In this document: positions 25,501 to 33,920 of the stretch, piece by piece
How the letters are laid out: each line of letters starts with the position of its first letter
Position numbering within the stretch: position 1 is the stretch's first letter
Source: Deltaproteobacteria bacterium
Lineage (GTDB): Bacteria; Myxococcota_A; UBA9160; UBA4427
Length of the DNA stretch: 64,000 nt
Assembly (NCBI GenBank): GCA_029261855.1
Contig: JAJDAN010000078.1
Coordinates: forward strand, 1-64,000
Direction of reading: 5' to 3'
Made by a program: the position numbers and the translations under genes
Notes under the pieces: generated by a model
The model's input: only the letters and a program-made list of their open reading frames with translations
What the model was told of the DNA's origin: nothing
The model's database searches: none

Positions 25501-28500
25501 CGCACCTCTCGAGCTTCCCGCGGACGGCAGGACGCGACTGCAGCTGGTTCTCACCCGGGAGGGCGAGAGTCGCTTCGGCTTTCGGATCTCGAGTCGCTCG
25601 TCCGCTCGGGACGAATGGCAGCTGTGCGGGCGCGGCCGGATCGCGTGCGCCCGGGAGGACGAGAGGACGGACCCGCAGGTGCCCGTGCCCCTGGCGGCGG
25701 GCGAAGGCGTCGCGACCGAGCCCCTGGCCGTACCCGATCACTACAGACGACTCGAGCGCCAGGGCATGGTGCTCGGCCGGCGGCTTCGCATCGTGAAGGA
25801 ACTTCGGCGCGAGCCCGACGCGGGCGCGCGGGACGAGACGATCGTCGCGCGCCTGGTGTTGCCCCGGATCTCCGAGTCCGAGTGGTATGCGTACCACGCC
25901 CACCCGGCGCTCCTCGAGAGCGCCCTCCAGCTGCTGTCCGAGCTGGGAACGGCGTCGTCTGCCGGCCTGCGCATCGCGTCGGTTGCGCGGGTTCGGCTCG
26001 TCGAGCCGCTGCCGAGCGAATGCTGGTGTCGCGTGACGTCTCACCGGGGTTCGGAGGCGGGTTCGGCGCGGTCGGAAGAGCAGGGGATCGAGGCCGATCT
26101 GTGCTTCGTCGACAGCGAGGGTCGCACCCTCGCCGTGATCGAAGGCCTGCGCGCCGTGCCCGTCGTGGCGGGAGCCCGCGTCGCACAGGACCCGGATCTC
26201 CGCGCGATCGGCTGGGTCCCCCGGGTCCGCGCGAACGCTGAATCGGAGCCGGGGGTTCGCAGCTGGATCCTCGTGTCGGACTCGGAACACGAGGCGGCGG
26301 CACTGGGCGCCGAACTCGAGAAGCGCGGAGACCGCTGTCTCTTCTGTGAGAAGGTCGAGGACCTGCCGGGGGTCCGGGCGCGCCTGCAACGGGCCGGCGA
26401 AGCCTGGGGCCTGGTCCTGTTGGCCTGGTCCGACCGCGGTGCGAGTCCCGAGCAGGCGGCACACCGCGACTTCCGCGTCGCCAGCTGGTCGGCCGCGATC
26501 CGGGAATGCTGCGGAGAGGCGGCCGAGGTCTGGCTCGCGACGCGCGGACTGGAACGCGCGGCGCCGGGAGATCAGCCTCCGGCTGCGCTCGCTTCCGCCT
26601 TCGGCGCCGATCTCGATGTCTTCGCGAGCCGAAGCGAGCTCGGTCACTGTCGGATCTTCGACACGAGCGCTTCGCTCGACCCCGCGGAGCGGATCGCCCT
26701 GGTGAGCCAGATGGGCACGGGGCCCATGGACCGTCGCTTCGCGGCGCGGCGGAAAGACCTGTTCGTGGCGCGCCTGACGTCCGCCGATGCGGCTGAGGTC
26801 GGCGTCGCGCGCCGATCGGCGCCGGTGGCGCCGGCCGGGCATCGCAGTTTCCGGGTGGTGCCCTCCGGGTCCGAGGGCGCCGAATGCGTGCGGCTCCGCG
26901 AGTCGGCGGTGCCGAAGCTGGCGGCCGACGACGTGCTCGTCTCGGTGCGGGCCGCGTCGCTGTCCGGTCTGGACGTGCTGACGGGGCTGGAGATGGGCCG
27001 CACCGGACCGGGCGAGGTGCAGGCCCTCGGGCGGGACTTCGCCGGGGTCGTCGCGGCGGTCGGCGCCGATGTGCACGAGATCTCGGTCGGAGACCGCGTC
27101 ATGGGCATCGCCGACGGAGCGGCTTGCCGCCGCCTCGTCGTGCCCGTTGCGCAGGTCGTGCCGATCCCGGATGGCCTCGACTTCGTCGAGGGCGCGGGGC
27201 TTCCCTTCGCCTTCTCGGTCGCCGGGTTGGCGCTTGCCTGTGGCGGCGGCGTCGGGCCGGGTGACCGCGTGTTGGTGCGGTCTGCCGGAGGCGGCGTCGG
27301 ACTCGCCGCAGTCTCCCTGGCGCGTGCGCGCGGGGCGGAAGTCCACGCAACCGCCGCCCGGGAAGACCGTCGTCGCGCGCTCCGCGAGCGCGGAGCCCAG
27401 CTGCTCGACGCGCGACCGGGCACGACGGGTTTCGACCGGATCCTCGCCGCAGACGGTCCTGCGTCCACCGCCGAGTCGCTCGCGCTGCTGCGACCCGGCG
27501 GATGCTATGTCGACCTCAACCCGCGCCGCGACTTCGAGCTGGACCCGCCGGGCGCGCTCGACCTCGACGCGAACCGCGGCTACTACGCCCTCGACTTTGC
27601 GGGCATCGCCGCTGCCGACCCGACGCTCGTCGCGGAGATCCTTCGCGAGGCGGCCGAGCTGGTGGCGAGCGGCGGGGCGAGGGTCCTGCCCGCCACGGTC
27701 TTCCCCGTCGCAGACGCCGCCCGTGCGCTCCGCTTCATGACCCAGAACCGGCACGTCGGGCGGGTGACCCTCGATTTTGCCGCGGCCGAGAGTGCCCCGA
27801 TCCTCGCGCTGAACACGGAGGCCCGCCTCCCCGCCGGTTCGGCCGTCGTCGTGGTGGGAGAGGCCTCCGCGCTACGGGACGAAGTTGCGGCCCGGCTGCG
27901 CGGGGCAAGCTCGGGAAAGGCGACGACGCGTGTCGAGGCGGTCGAGCCGGATGGCCTCGACGCTTGCCTGACGGCTCTCGCCGCCGCGAAGACCGACGTC
28001 GCGGGCTGGGTGCACCTGGGATCGGCCGGCCATCCCCTCCCCGAACGGGCGAGGCGCCGGATGCTGGACACCACGGGCGGCCAGCCGGCCTGGATCGCGC
28101 TGGTCTCGCTGCGCGACGCAGACACGGACCCGTGCACCTGGGAGACCCAGACCTGGATCGACGGCCTGTTGCTTGCCGGGCTCGCGGACGGCCCGACGCG
28201 AGGGTTCGGCCTCGCGGTTCCGCGGCAGGCCGGTGCGGAGCGGATCTGCAGCCTCCTCGATGCGAGCGTGCGGACCGGCAGCCCCGGTGTGTGGGTTGCC
28301 CTCGATCCCGGCGAGCTCGTCGCCTGCCGCGAGGGCGGTGCGAGATCTGCCCTGCTGCAGGAGCTCGAGGCATCGCAGGCTGGCGACGGACGCGGCCAGC
28401 TGCTGCGCGATGAGATCGTGTCTCAGGGAGGCGCGGAAAAGCTCCGCAGCATGAAGCGGTTCGTGGCAGATGCGCTCGCGACGGTGCTGTCCCTGGGTGA

Positions 28501-28702
28501 ACGGGACCGCGCACGTCTCGACCTCGATCTCCCGTTCGACCAGCTGGGTCTCGACTCGTTGATGATGGTCGAACTCTTCCTCGCGCTGGCTCGGGACCTG
28601 CAGCTCGAGATCGCGCGGGAGTGGTTCCCACCGAGCCCGAGCCCCCATGTGGTGGCCGAGGTGCTGGTCGAACGGATCGGGCGGACGGCGCATGCCGGCT
28701 GA
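22514..28702 (+). CDS. Type I polyketide synthase, KS-AT-(degenerate DH)-ER-(degenerate KR)-ACP
   Basis: 2062-residue single-module synthase. KS: DTACSSS with C196, EAHGTGT H332, GNLGH H372, all intact. AT: about 558-860, GQSMGE with S650; the specificity loop reads DFASHCFHM, closer to YASH-type methylmalonyl than HAFH-type malonyl enzymes. DH (about 925-1215) has lost the catalytic His (L958 in DDLRV) and the Pro of HxxxGxxxxP (S967), and has Glu1135 instead of Asp. A structural pseudo-KR region (1225-1425) precedes ER (1440-1755), which keeps the nucleotide-binding RSAGGGVG. The segment 1765-1940 where KR belongs has no TGG motif. ACP: LGLDSLMM, S2015. GTG start overlaps the lipocalin-like gene; the stop overlaps the hydrolase gene. 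Confidence 0.93.
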   Translation: MNETRRSARLGRIPNEPIAIVGIGCRFADARGPDAFWDIVRSGRNTVREVPDHRIELGYDIDYFYDPRPGIPGKVCSRLGGFLEHPELFDPAAFGLSPRDAIGMEPQQRLMVEVTWDALEDAGIVPESLHGERVAVIFGFMAEDYSRQRTGSLGEDHVFRSIDVFSATGFSHAVLSGRVSHLLGVTGPSLTLDTACSSSLYATHLACESLQRGESSMAIAGGVNLFLTPEGQIALSRSGMMSPDGKCKAFDADANGFVRAEGAGVVVLQPLEDALAQGNSVYAVIRGTGVSSDGRDGGHMMAPGRNGQAQAMRDAYARAGIDPADVQYVEAHGTGTVIGDPVEIAALADVLGPGRSPDRPLRVASVKGNLGHAESASGVAGLIKTALAIRHRELPAQMHFQHASSAIPWDEIPVRVQDRTTPWPGTGPALAGVNSFGISGTNAHVILESPPEPVHPGGRVGDVPDAVRPSLVSFSAHEPRALEEMIEATRDAARGGQPARVEDLGYTHGCRRSQRALRVAVVASSPAELADELDAHLEGTPSAAVRTGSVSGSGPAQLVMVFPGQGAQWLGMGRELLAREPGFAASIDRIDVAFARHVDWSLREVLEGGVGFDWRRRLDVLQPLLVAFEIALAELWASFGVRPDRVIGQSMGEIAAAHVAGCISLEDVARLACQRGRVVDRASGDGAMGIVALPSDEALARLAAHAGRIEIAGSNSPSTTIVSGDREAVGELLASLDADGIFARRLEVDFASHCFHMDPLLDDFRSRIEGIVPHDGSVPFVSTVDGVELPGAALDEGYWVRNLREPVSFTRAVGAAIEAGAGAGECGRESIFVEVSPHATLARSILEIAGERGATVSAFGSLQRGQGERRSLLGSLAALHVRGVPVDFGALHPDGRLVPIPLYPYQRRRYWFGDRNRSHSFRPVHPLLGEGRESAIDSRQCFFDIALDLDAAPFLDDLRVDGRRRLSGAVHLELARAAAEQLCPGTSVVLWDVVLRAPLELPADGRTRLQLVLTREGESRFGFRISSRSSARDEWQLCGRGRIACAREDERTDPQVPVPLAAGEGVATEPLAVPDHYRRLERQGMVLGRRLRIVKELRREPDAGARDETIVARLVLPRISESEWYAYHAHPALLESALQLLSELGTASSAGLRIASVARVRLVEPLPSECWCRVTSHRGSEAGSARSEEQGIEADLCFVDSEGRTLAVIEGLRAVPVVAGARVAQDPDLRAIGWVPRVRANAESEPGVRSWILVSDSEHEAAALGAELEKRGDRCLFCEKVEDLPGVRARLQRAGEAWGLVLLAWSDRGASPEQAAHRDFRVASWSAAIRECCGEAAEVWLATRGLERAAPGDQPPAALASAFGADLDVFASRSELGHCRIFDTSASLDPAERIALVSQMGTGPMDRRFAARRKDLFVARLTSADAAEVGVARRSAPVAPAGHRSFRVVPSGSEGAECVRLRESAVPKLAADDVLVSVRAASLSGLDVLTGLEMGRTGPGEVQALGRDFAGVVAAVGADVHEISVGDRVMGIADGAACRRLVVPVAQVVPIPDGLDFVEGAGLPFAFSVAGLALACGGGVGPGDRVLVRSAGGGVGLAAVSLARARGAEVHATAAREDRRRALRERGAQLLDARPGTTGFDRILAADGPASTAESLALLRPGGCYVDLNPRRDFELDPPGALDLDANRGYYALDFAGIAAADPTLVAEILREAAELVASGGARVLPATVFPVADAARALRFMTQNRHVGRVTLDFAAAESAPILALNTEARLPAGSAVVVVGEASALRDEVAARLRGASSGKATTRVEAVEPDGLDACLTALAAAKTDVAGWVHLGSAGHPLPERARRRMLDTTGGQPAWIALVSLRDADTDPCTWETQTWIDGLLLAGLADGPTRGFGLAVPRQAGAERICSLLDASVRTGSPGVWVALDPGELVACREGGARSALLQELEASQAGDGRGQLLRDEIVSQGGAEKLRSMKRFVADALATVLSLGERDRARLDLDLPFDQLGLDSLMMVELFLALARDLQLEIAREWFPPSPSPHVVAEVLVERIGRTAHAG

Positions 28703-29588
28703 GAGACGCGCGCCCGGGAAGCCGATCTGCCTGGCGGCCTCGGATCCGCGAGGCCGGGGTCGGCCGGTGTTGCTCGTTCACGGCTTTGCGCACAACCGTT
28801 CGGTGTGGACTGGAGTCGCGGCGGATCTCGCCCCTGGCCTGCGCCCCATCGCCGTCGATCTGCGTGGGCACGGCGAGTCGCCCTGGTCGCCCGAAGGGCA
28901 CTACGAGGTTCGCGATCACGCGCTCGATCTCGCGGCGACTCTCGACGATCTCGGAATCGAGCGCAGCCTCGTCGTCGGTCATTCCCTGGGCGGACTCGCG
29001 GCGACCTTCCTCGCCGCCGCAGCGCCGGAGCGGGTCGAAGGCCTCGTGCTGGTGGACACGGGCCCGAGCCTGTCCCTGGGCGGGATGCTCCACATCGCGG
29101 CCGACGTCGGCGACACGCTCCGCAGTTACGGGACGAGGGCCGCCTTCCGGGAGCGGCTGGCGATGACGCATCCACTCGCAGATCCGGACGGGATCGACCG
29201 CATGACGGAAGCCGGGCTGGTGCGTCGACGAGACGGGCGCTTCGAGCCGAAGCTCGATCCGGGGATCCTCTCGGGCCCGGGCACCGACGCGGATCTCGGG
29301 GCACTCGAAAGGGACCTGTGGGACGCACTCGCGCAGCTGAGATGTCCGACGCTGGTGGTGCGGGGAAGCCTGTCGGCCATGCTGTCCGAGTCGGTTGCCG
29401 AGGAGATGGTCCGCCTGCTCGCGGACGCCAGGCTCGAGACGATCGCCGGCGTCGGACACGGGGTGATGCTCGACGACGGGCCCGCACTGGTCCGCTGCCT
29501 ACAGGGCTTCATCGACGGGCTCAGGGCGGACGGCGGGGCGGGCCGAGGCGGACCGGCTACTCGCGCTGCTTCACGTGGGGGACCGTGA
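28692..29588 (+). CDS. Alpha/beta hydrolase, possible PKS release enzyme
   Basis: 298 residues with a full alpha/beta-hydrolase core: VLLVHGFAHNRSVW oxyanion segment, VDLRGHGES, nucleophile elbow VVGHSLGG, a CPTLVVRGSLSAML strand and the histidine in GVGHGVML. The ATG at 28692 lies inside the PKS gene and gives an 11-bp overlap, indicating translational coupling. The PKS itself has no thioesterase domain, so this enzyme is the natural candidate for releasing or trimming the acyl chain. Its 3' end overlaps the converging mltD gene by 32 bp. Confidence 0.85.
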   Translation: MPAERRAPGKPICLAASDPRGRGRPVLLVHGFAHNRSVWTGVAADLAPGLRPIAVDLRGHGESPWSPEGHYEVRDHALDLAATLDDLGIERSLVVGHSLGGLAATFLAAAAPERVEGLVLVDTGPSLSLGGMLHIAADVGDTLRSYGTRAAFRERLAMTHPLADPDGIDRMTEAGLVRRRDGRFEPKLDPGILSGPGTDADLGALERDLWDALAQLRCPTLVVRGSLSAMLSESVAEEMVRLLADARLETIAGVGHGVMLDDGPALVRCLQGFIDGLRADGGAGRGGPATRAASRGGP

Positions 29589-31902
29589 TCTTCGTCCCGG
29601 CGTGCAGGTCTGCGAGGTCCACGTCCGGGTTGTACTGCCGGACGAGCCAGACGGGCACCCCGTACTTGCGTTCTGCGATCTGCCAGATGGAATCGCCGCG
29701 CCGCACCGTGTGAATCCGAGTGCCGTCGATCTCGAAGCGATCGAAGAACTCCCCCTGCAGTGCCCGGTGATGCTCGAGGCGGCGCTCTTCGAAGGTCTGC
29801 TTGGAGACCTGGCCGAGATCGAGACGCAGGCGGTCTCCGATGGCGAGGGGCGTTCCGTAGCGCATGCCGTTCAGCTGGCGGAGACGGCTCGCTCGGACGT
29901 CGAGCCATTCCGCATAGTGGCCGAGGGTCTCGGCGGCCTGGATCTCGATGGAGCCATCCGGTGCGACGGAGTAGTCACCCGGGTCTGCCAACAGCTCCTC
30001 GGCGGCGGGTTCGCCCGCCTGGGCGAGCTCGGCCGCAGCGGCGTCGGCGACGCTTTCCACCTCGGTCGTCGGTTCGGGTGTGACGGCGTCCGGGTCGAAG
30101 TCGGCTCGTGCCGAGGGCGGCGGCGTGAAGTCGGCGCTGGGCTCCGGATGCGCCGGAGGGGCCCCGTCGCCCATCTCGGCGGCTAGAGGTGTGGGATCCG
30201 GGGCCGGAGGAGTCGCGGAAGACGTGGCCGTGGGCGTCGGCATCGGGCTGAGCGTCTCGGGGGAGGTCGGCGTCGCCATTGCCAGTAGCCCGTCGGAGCC
30301 GGGCTGCACGACGCGCAGGCGCTGGCCGACGGCGATCCGGTTGCGATTGCGGATGTTGTTCCAGTCGAGCAGGTCCTGCTCGCTCACGTCGAAGCGCGAA
30401 GCGATGCGCTCGAGGGAATCGCCTCGTCGCACGCTGTAGACGCCATCTCCCGGCGGCGGCTCGGGCGTGTGCGTGCGCGCGACCACGGTCGGTCGCGAAC
30501 GTCGTCCGCCCGGCTCTTCCGGAAGTCGCAGGCGCTGACCTGCCCGGATCCGGTGCTTGCTGCGCAAGCCGTTCAGGTTCTGCAGCTCGCTGATGCTGGT
30601 GTGGTAACGCGCGGCGATCGAGGACAGCGTGTCTCCCCGCCGCACCTTGTGGAAGCTGTCCCGGGTCTGCTTCGCGTAGCGCGCGGAAGCGGGCAGCTCC
30701 TGGATGACCGCCGTCAGCGGGCGAGCGAGCTGCGAGCGGGGCACGCGCAGCTCGAAGTCCTTGGGGACGCGCTTGCTTCCCTGCCAGACCGAATCCCGAA
30801 GCGCAGGGTTCGCCTGCTTGAGGGTGGCCGTGTCGATCTCGAGGGCCGCGGTCAGGCTCTTGGCCGGCACATAGAACGGCAGGCTGATCGAGTCGTGGTT
30901 CGGCGGCGCGTGGGTGGGCAGGGGCCCGAAGAACTTCTCGGGGTTCTGGTCGATCTCGAGGGCGGCCAGGAATTCGGGATAGAAGTTGCGTGAAGCGAAG
31001 CCGAAGGTCCGGCTCTTGTACTTGCGGTTGATGACCGCGATGTCGGTCGTGCCCATCTTGCGGGCGGCGCGCCGCATGCCGGCGGCACCGTGGTTGTAGG
31101 ACGTGAGCGCCAGGGGCCAGGTGCCGGTCGCACGATGGTTGTGCTCGAGCAGGCGCGCTGCGGCGACGGTCGCGGTCAGGGGGTCCATGCGCTCGTCGAC
31201 GACGTGGTCCACGCGCATGTAGCGCCGGCCGGTGGATCGTGTGAACTGCCAGAGCCCCGCGGCACCCACACGCGAATAGGCATGGGGCGTGAACGACGAC
31301 TCGACGTGGGGCAGGGCGGCGAGCTCCGTCGGCAGGCCCATGTCGGCGAAGGTCTTGCGGATGTGATCGCGCCAAGCGCCCGATCGGATCAGCCCTGCCC
31401 GGAACTTGTCCGCCTGGCCGAGCTGAAAGCGCAGGCGCGAAGCGGCAGCGCGCAGGGTCTCGTTGCTGGGGCTGCCGCCCCAGAGCGCCAGGATTCGCGC
31501 CTGTTCGCGGTTGAGCCCGCTTCGCTTGCCGCGGCCCAGGCTGCGGAGGGCGTCCCGGTAGCGGTCCTTGGTGCGCTCGATGAGCTTTTCCCGGGTTCGC
31601 CGGCTGGCGCTCTCCGGAAACTCGATCACTTCGTAGATGATCTCGAGGTGGCGGCTGTCGTGGACCAGTCCGCCGTTGGTTTCCACCTCGCTGTAGATCT
31701 TCAACCAGAACTGGACGTCGGGCTCGAGCTCGGCCGGGCGCGGAAACAGCTGGGAGCTGCGCGTCTGCGCCTGCGCGACGCCACTGCCTGTCAACGCTCC
31801 GGGCAGGGCTCCCGCCCAGGACGCGAGCAGGACGACGAGACTTGCGACCAGGACGCGACTCGGGGGCAGGGACGGAACAGCGAGCAGCAGGGAAGACTTC
31901 AT
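29557..31902 (-). CDS. mltD: Membrane-bound lytic murein transglycosylase D-like, with LysM domains
   Basis: 781-residue periplasmic enzyme that cleaves peptidoglycan glycan strands to 1,6-anhydro ends. A signal peptide (about 1-46, ending GVAQAQ) is followed by a helical region and the SLT domain: catalytic Glu in LPHVESSFTPHAYSRVGAAG (E201), the GLWQF motif and TSYNHGAAG. Canonical LysM repeats lie at about 417-460, 488-531 and 735-778; a degenerate copy near 650-700 and a proline/threonine-rich linker (540-640) separate them. At 781 residues it is longer than E. coli MltD (about 450). The ATG at 31902 gives the signal peptide. It lies 88 bp downstream of ffh on the same strand. Confidence 0.92.
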   Translation of the reverse strand: MKSSLLLAVPSLPPSRVLVASLVVLLASWAGALPGALTGSGVAQAQTRSSQLFPRPAELEPDVQFWLKIYSEVETNGGLVHDSRHLEIIYEVIEFPESASRRTREKLIERTKDRYRDALRSLGRGKRSGLNREQARILALWGGSPSNETLRAAASRLRFQLGQADKFRAGLIRSGAWRDHIRKTFADMGLPTELAALPHVESSFTPHAYSRVGAAGLWQFTRSTGRRYMRVDHVVDERMDPLTATVAAARLLEHNHRATGTWPLALTSYNHGAAGMRRAARKMGTTDIAVINRKYKSRTFGFASRNFYPEFLAALEIDQNPEKFFGPLPTHAPPNHDSISLPFYVPAKSLTAALEIDTATLKQANPALRDSVWQGSKRVPKDFELRVPRSQLARPLTAVIQELPASARYAKQTRDSFHKVRRGDTLSSIAARYHTSISELQNLNGLRSKHRIRAGQRLRLPEEPGGRRSRPTVVARTHTPEPPPGDGVYSVRRGDSLERIASRFDVSEQDLLDWNNIRNRNRIAVGQRLRVVQPGSDGLLAMATPTSPETLSPMPTPTATSSATPPAPDPTPLAAEMGDGAPPAHPEPSADFTPPPSARADFDPDAVTPEPTTEVESVADAAAAELAQAGEPAAEELLADPGDYSVAPDGSIEIQAAETLGHYAEWLDVRASRLRQLNGMRYGTPLAIGDRLRLDLGQVSKQTFEERRLEHHRALQGEFFDRFEIDGTRIHTVRRGDSIWQIAERKYGVPVWLVRQYNPDVDLADLHAGTKITVPHVKQRE

Positions 31903-31990
31903 GCGGCTTCCGTGATCGGCAACTTCCACGCAGAATCTGAGGCTCCCGAGCGACTTTCTGTTCCCGTCGGGGCGGAGATCGCCGAGGTGC

Positions 31991-33535
31991 TCAGCGGCGC
32001 CCCTTCTTCCGCGACTTGCGCGCCTGCTTTCGCTTGTTCTTTTTCTGATTGTCGGCGTTGCGCGCCCGCTGCCGGCCCTTGGCGCGGCCGCCGGGATCGG
32101 CGCCGCCGCCGAACATGGCCGCCGGGTCCATGCCCGCGCCGCCGGCGCCTGCGAGGCCCGGAGGCATGCCGCCACCGAGTCCGGGGAGCTGGGGCATGCC
32201 CTTGCCGAAGAGCCCGCCCTTGCCACCGCCACCGCCGAGCGATTGCATCAGCATCTTCATCTGACCGAAGCGCTCGACCAGGCCGAAGACGTCCTTCGGG
32301 TCGCGGCCCGATCCGCGTGCGATCCGCTGCGCGCGGCTCTTGTCGATGACGTCCGGGGTGCGTCGCTCCTGGGTGGTCATCGAGTGGATCAGCGACTGCA
32401 CCTTCAGGATCTCGCCCTCGTCCACCTGCTCGGCCATGGCCCCCATCCCCGGCAGCTTCCCGAAGATGTCCTTCAGTGAGCCCATCTTCTGGATCGTCTT
32501 GAGCTGGGTGATCAGGTCTTCGAGGGTGAACTGACCCTTCAACAGGCGCTCGGCGTCTTCTTCGGCCTGCTTTTCGTCCACGACCTCTTCGAAGTCCTGG
32601 ACCAGTCCGACGATGTCGCCCATTCCGAGGATGCGGGACGCCAGACCTTCCGGCCGGAATTCCTCGAGCTTGTCGACGGTCTCGCCCGTACCCAGGAACT
32701 TGATGGGCACGCCGGTCGCGGCCTTGACGGCAAGCGCGGCGCCGCCCCGGGCGTCGCCGTCGAGCTTGGTCATCACGATGCCGTCGACGTCGATGTGCTC
32801 GTTGAAGGCGCGCGCCACGTTCACGGCGTCGCGACCCATGAGCGAATCGCAGACCAGCAGGGTGTTGGCCGGCTCGACCGCTGCGGTGATCTGCTCGAGC
32901 TCGGCCATCAGGGCTTCGTCTACCGCGAGGCGGCCGGCGGTGTCGTAGATGATCCCGTTCAGGCGCTCGTTGCGGGCTCGCTCGGCGGCGTCGCGGCAGA
33001 TCTCCGGGGGCAACTGGCCCTCGCTGCCGCGGTGCACCGGTACCCCGATGCTCGCGCCCAGGGTTTCGAGCTGTTCGACGGCGGCGGGGCGATAGATGTC
33101 GGCGGCCACCAACAGCGGGCGGATCTTCTGCTTCTGCAGGTGACGCGCGAGCTTGGCGGCGACTGTCGTCTTGCCGACACCCTGCAGCCCGATCAGCATG
33201 ATGGAGGTGGCGCCCCGCGCCTTGGTGAGGGACGGGTCCACCGGTCCCATCAGCGCCACGAGCTCTCGCTCGCAGATCTTCACGAACTGCTGTCCGGGGC
33301 TCACCCGGATGCGGCGGCCGGACGCGTCCCGCGCCCGCGTCTCGACCTTGCTGCCGAGGGCACGCTCCTTGACGCGTTCGAGGAAGCTCCGCACGACCTC
33401 GAAGTCCACGTCGGCTTCGAGCAGCGACATGCGGACGTCACGCAGGGCTTCGTCGATGTTCTCTTCGCGCAGCTCCTTGACGCCGCGCAGCTTCTCGGTC
33501 GCGGCCTGGAAGCCTTGGGTGACGGTCTCGAGCAA
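31991..33535 (-). CDS. ffh: Signal recognition particle protein Ffh
   Basis: 514-residue SRP GTPase that binds signal sequences and 4.5S RNA for co-translational targeting. N domain 1-105; G domain with G1 GLQGVGKTT (116-124), DTAGRL, TKLDGDARGG and GTGETVDKLEEF; M domain from about 325 with the methionine-rich IQKMGSLKDIFGKLPGMGAM. After it comes a long Gly/Met/Pro-rich segment and a very basic tail of Lys/Arg (about 480-514), longer than in E. coli Ffh (453 residues). The TTG at 33535 is the only start that begins with the family N-terminus LETVTQGFQ, and it is preceded by AAGGAA. 4.5S RNA is not in the window. Confidence 0.95.
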   Translation of the reverse strand: MLETVTQGFQAATEKLRGVKELREENIDEALRDVRMSLLEADVDFEVVRSFLERVKERALGSKVETRARDASGRRIRVSPGQQFVKICERELVALMGPVDPSLTKARGATSIMLIGLQGVGKTTVAAKLARHLQKQKIRPLLVAADIYRPAAVEQLETLGASIGVPVHRGSEGQLPPEICRDAAERARNERLNGIIYDTAGRLAVDEALMAELEQITAAVEPANTLLVCDSLMGRDAVNVARAFNEHIDVDGIVMTKLDGDARGGAALAVKAATGVPIKFLGTGETVDKLEEFRPEGLASRILGMGDIVGLVQDFEEVVDEKQAEEDAERLLKGQFTLEDLITQLKTIQKMGSLKDIFGKLPGMGAMAEQVDEGEILKVQSLIHSMTTQERRTPDVIDKSRAQRIARGSGRDPKDVFGLVERFGQMKMLMQSLGGGGGKGGLFGKGMPQLPGLGGGMPPGLAGAGGAGMDPAAMFGGGADPGGRAKGRQRARNADNQKKNKRKQARKSRKKGRR

Positions 33536-33692
33536 CGGATTTCCTTCTTCGGGTCGCGGGCGACCCCGTGCGGGGCGGATGGAACCATGCGGGGCACGGC
33601 AGTCTAGCAACCCCGCTTCGGGTCGCGGCCCGGGCGGGGATTCCGCACACTCCGGGGTCCCGAAATGCCACGCGGACAAGAGAGGGGAAGTC

Positions 33693-33908
33693 TTGGGGAT
33701 CGAGATCGAGGCCCAGATCACTGGCAGCGTCTGGAAGATCGAGAAGGCCATCGGCGACGTGGTGGAGGAGGAGGACGTGATCCTCATCATCGAATCCATG
33801 AAGATGGAGATCCCGGTCGAGGCGCCCTGTGCGGGGCGCATCTCGGAGATCCGGACCGCCGAAGGCGAAGGCGTCGAGGAGGGCGACGTCCTCGTCGTCC
33901 TGGAATAG
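33693..33908 (+). CDS. Free-standing biotin carboxyl carrier-like domain
   Basis: 71-residue protein that is a complete biotinyl/lipoyl attachment domain. The lysine is in ESMKME, the classical biotinylation motif, and the strands around it (VWKIEKAIGDVVEEEDVILIIE, VEAPCAGRISEIRTAEGEGVEEGD) are typical. The TTG at 33693, preceded by AGAGGGGAAG, is the only start that fits. No carboxylase subunit is adjacent; in related bacteria such stand-alone carriers serve acyl-CoA carboxylases encoded elsewhere. A GNAT gene starts 12 bp downstream. Confidence 0.85.
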   Translation: MGIEIEAQITGSVWKIEKAIGDVVEEEDVILIIESMKMEIPVEAPCAGRISEIRTAEGEGVEEGDVLVVLE

Positions 33909-33920
33909 GCGGGGACCGCG

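Noticed and set aside
22316-27754. Open frame of 1812 codons on the minus strand opposite the PKS
   Set aside because: It is the antisense of a gene with full domain motifs. The translation is rich in Arg/His/Asp with no recognisable domain, as expected for antisense frames in GC-rich DNA.
22514-28702. Polyunsaturated-fatty-acid or enediyne-type synthase
   Set aside because: Single ACP, a conventional KS-AT-DH-ER-KR-ACP order and no FabA-like tandem domains; it fits a modular or iterative type I PKS instead.
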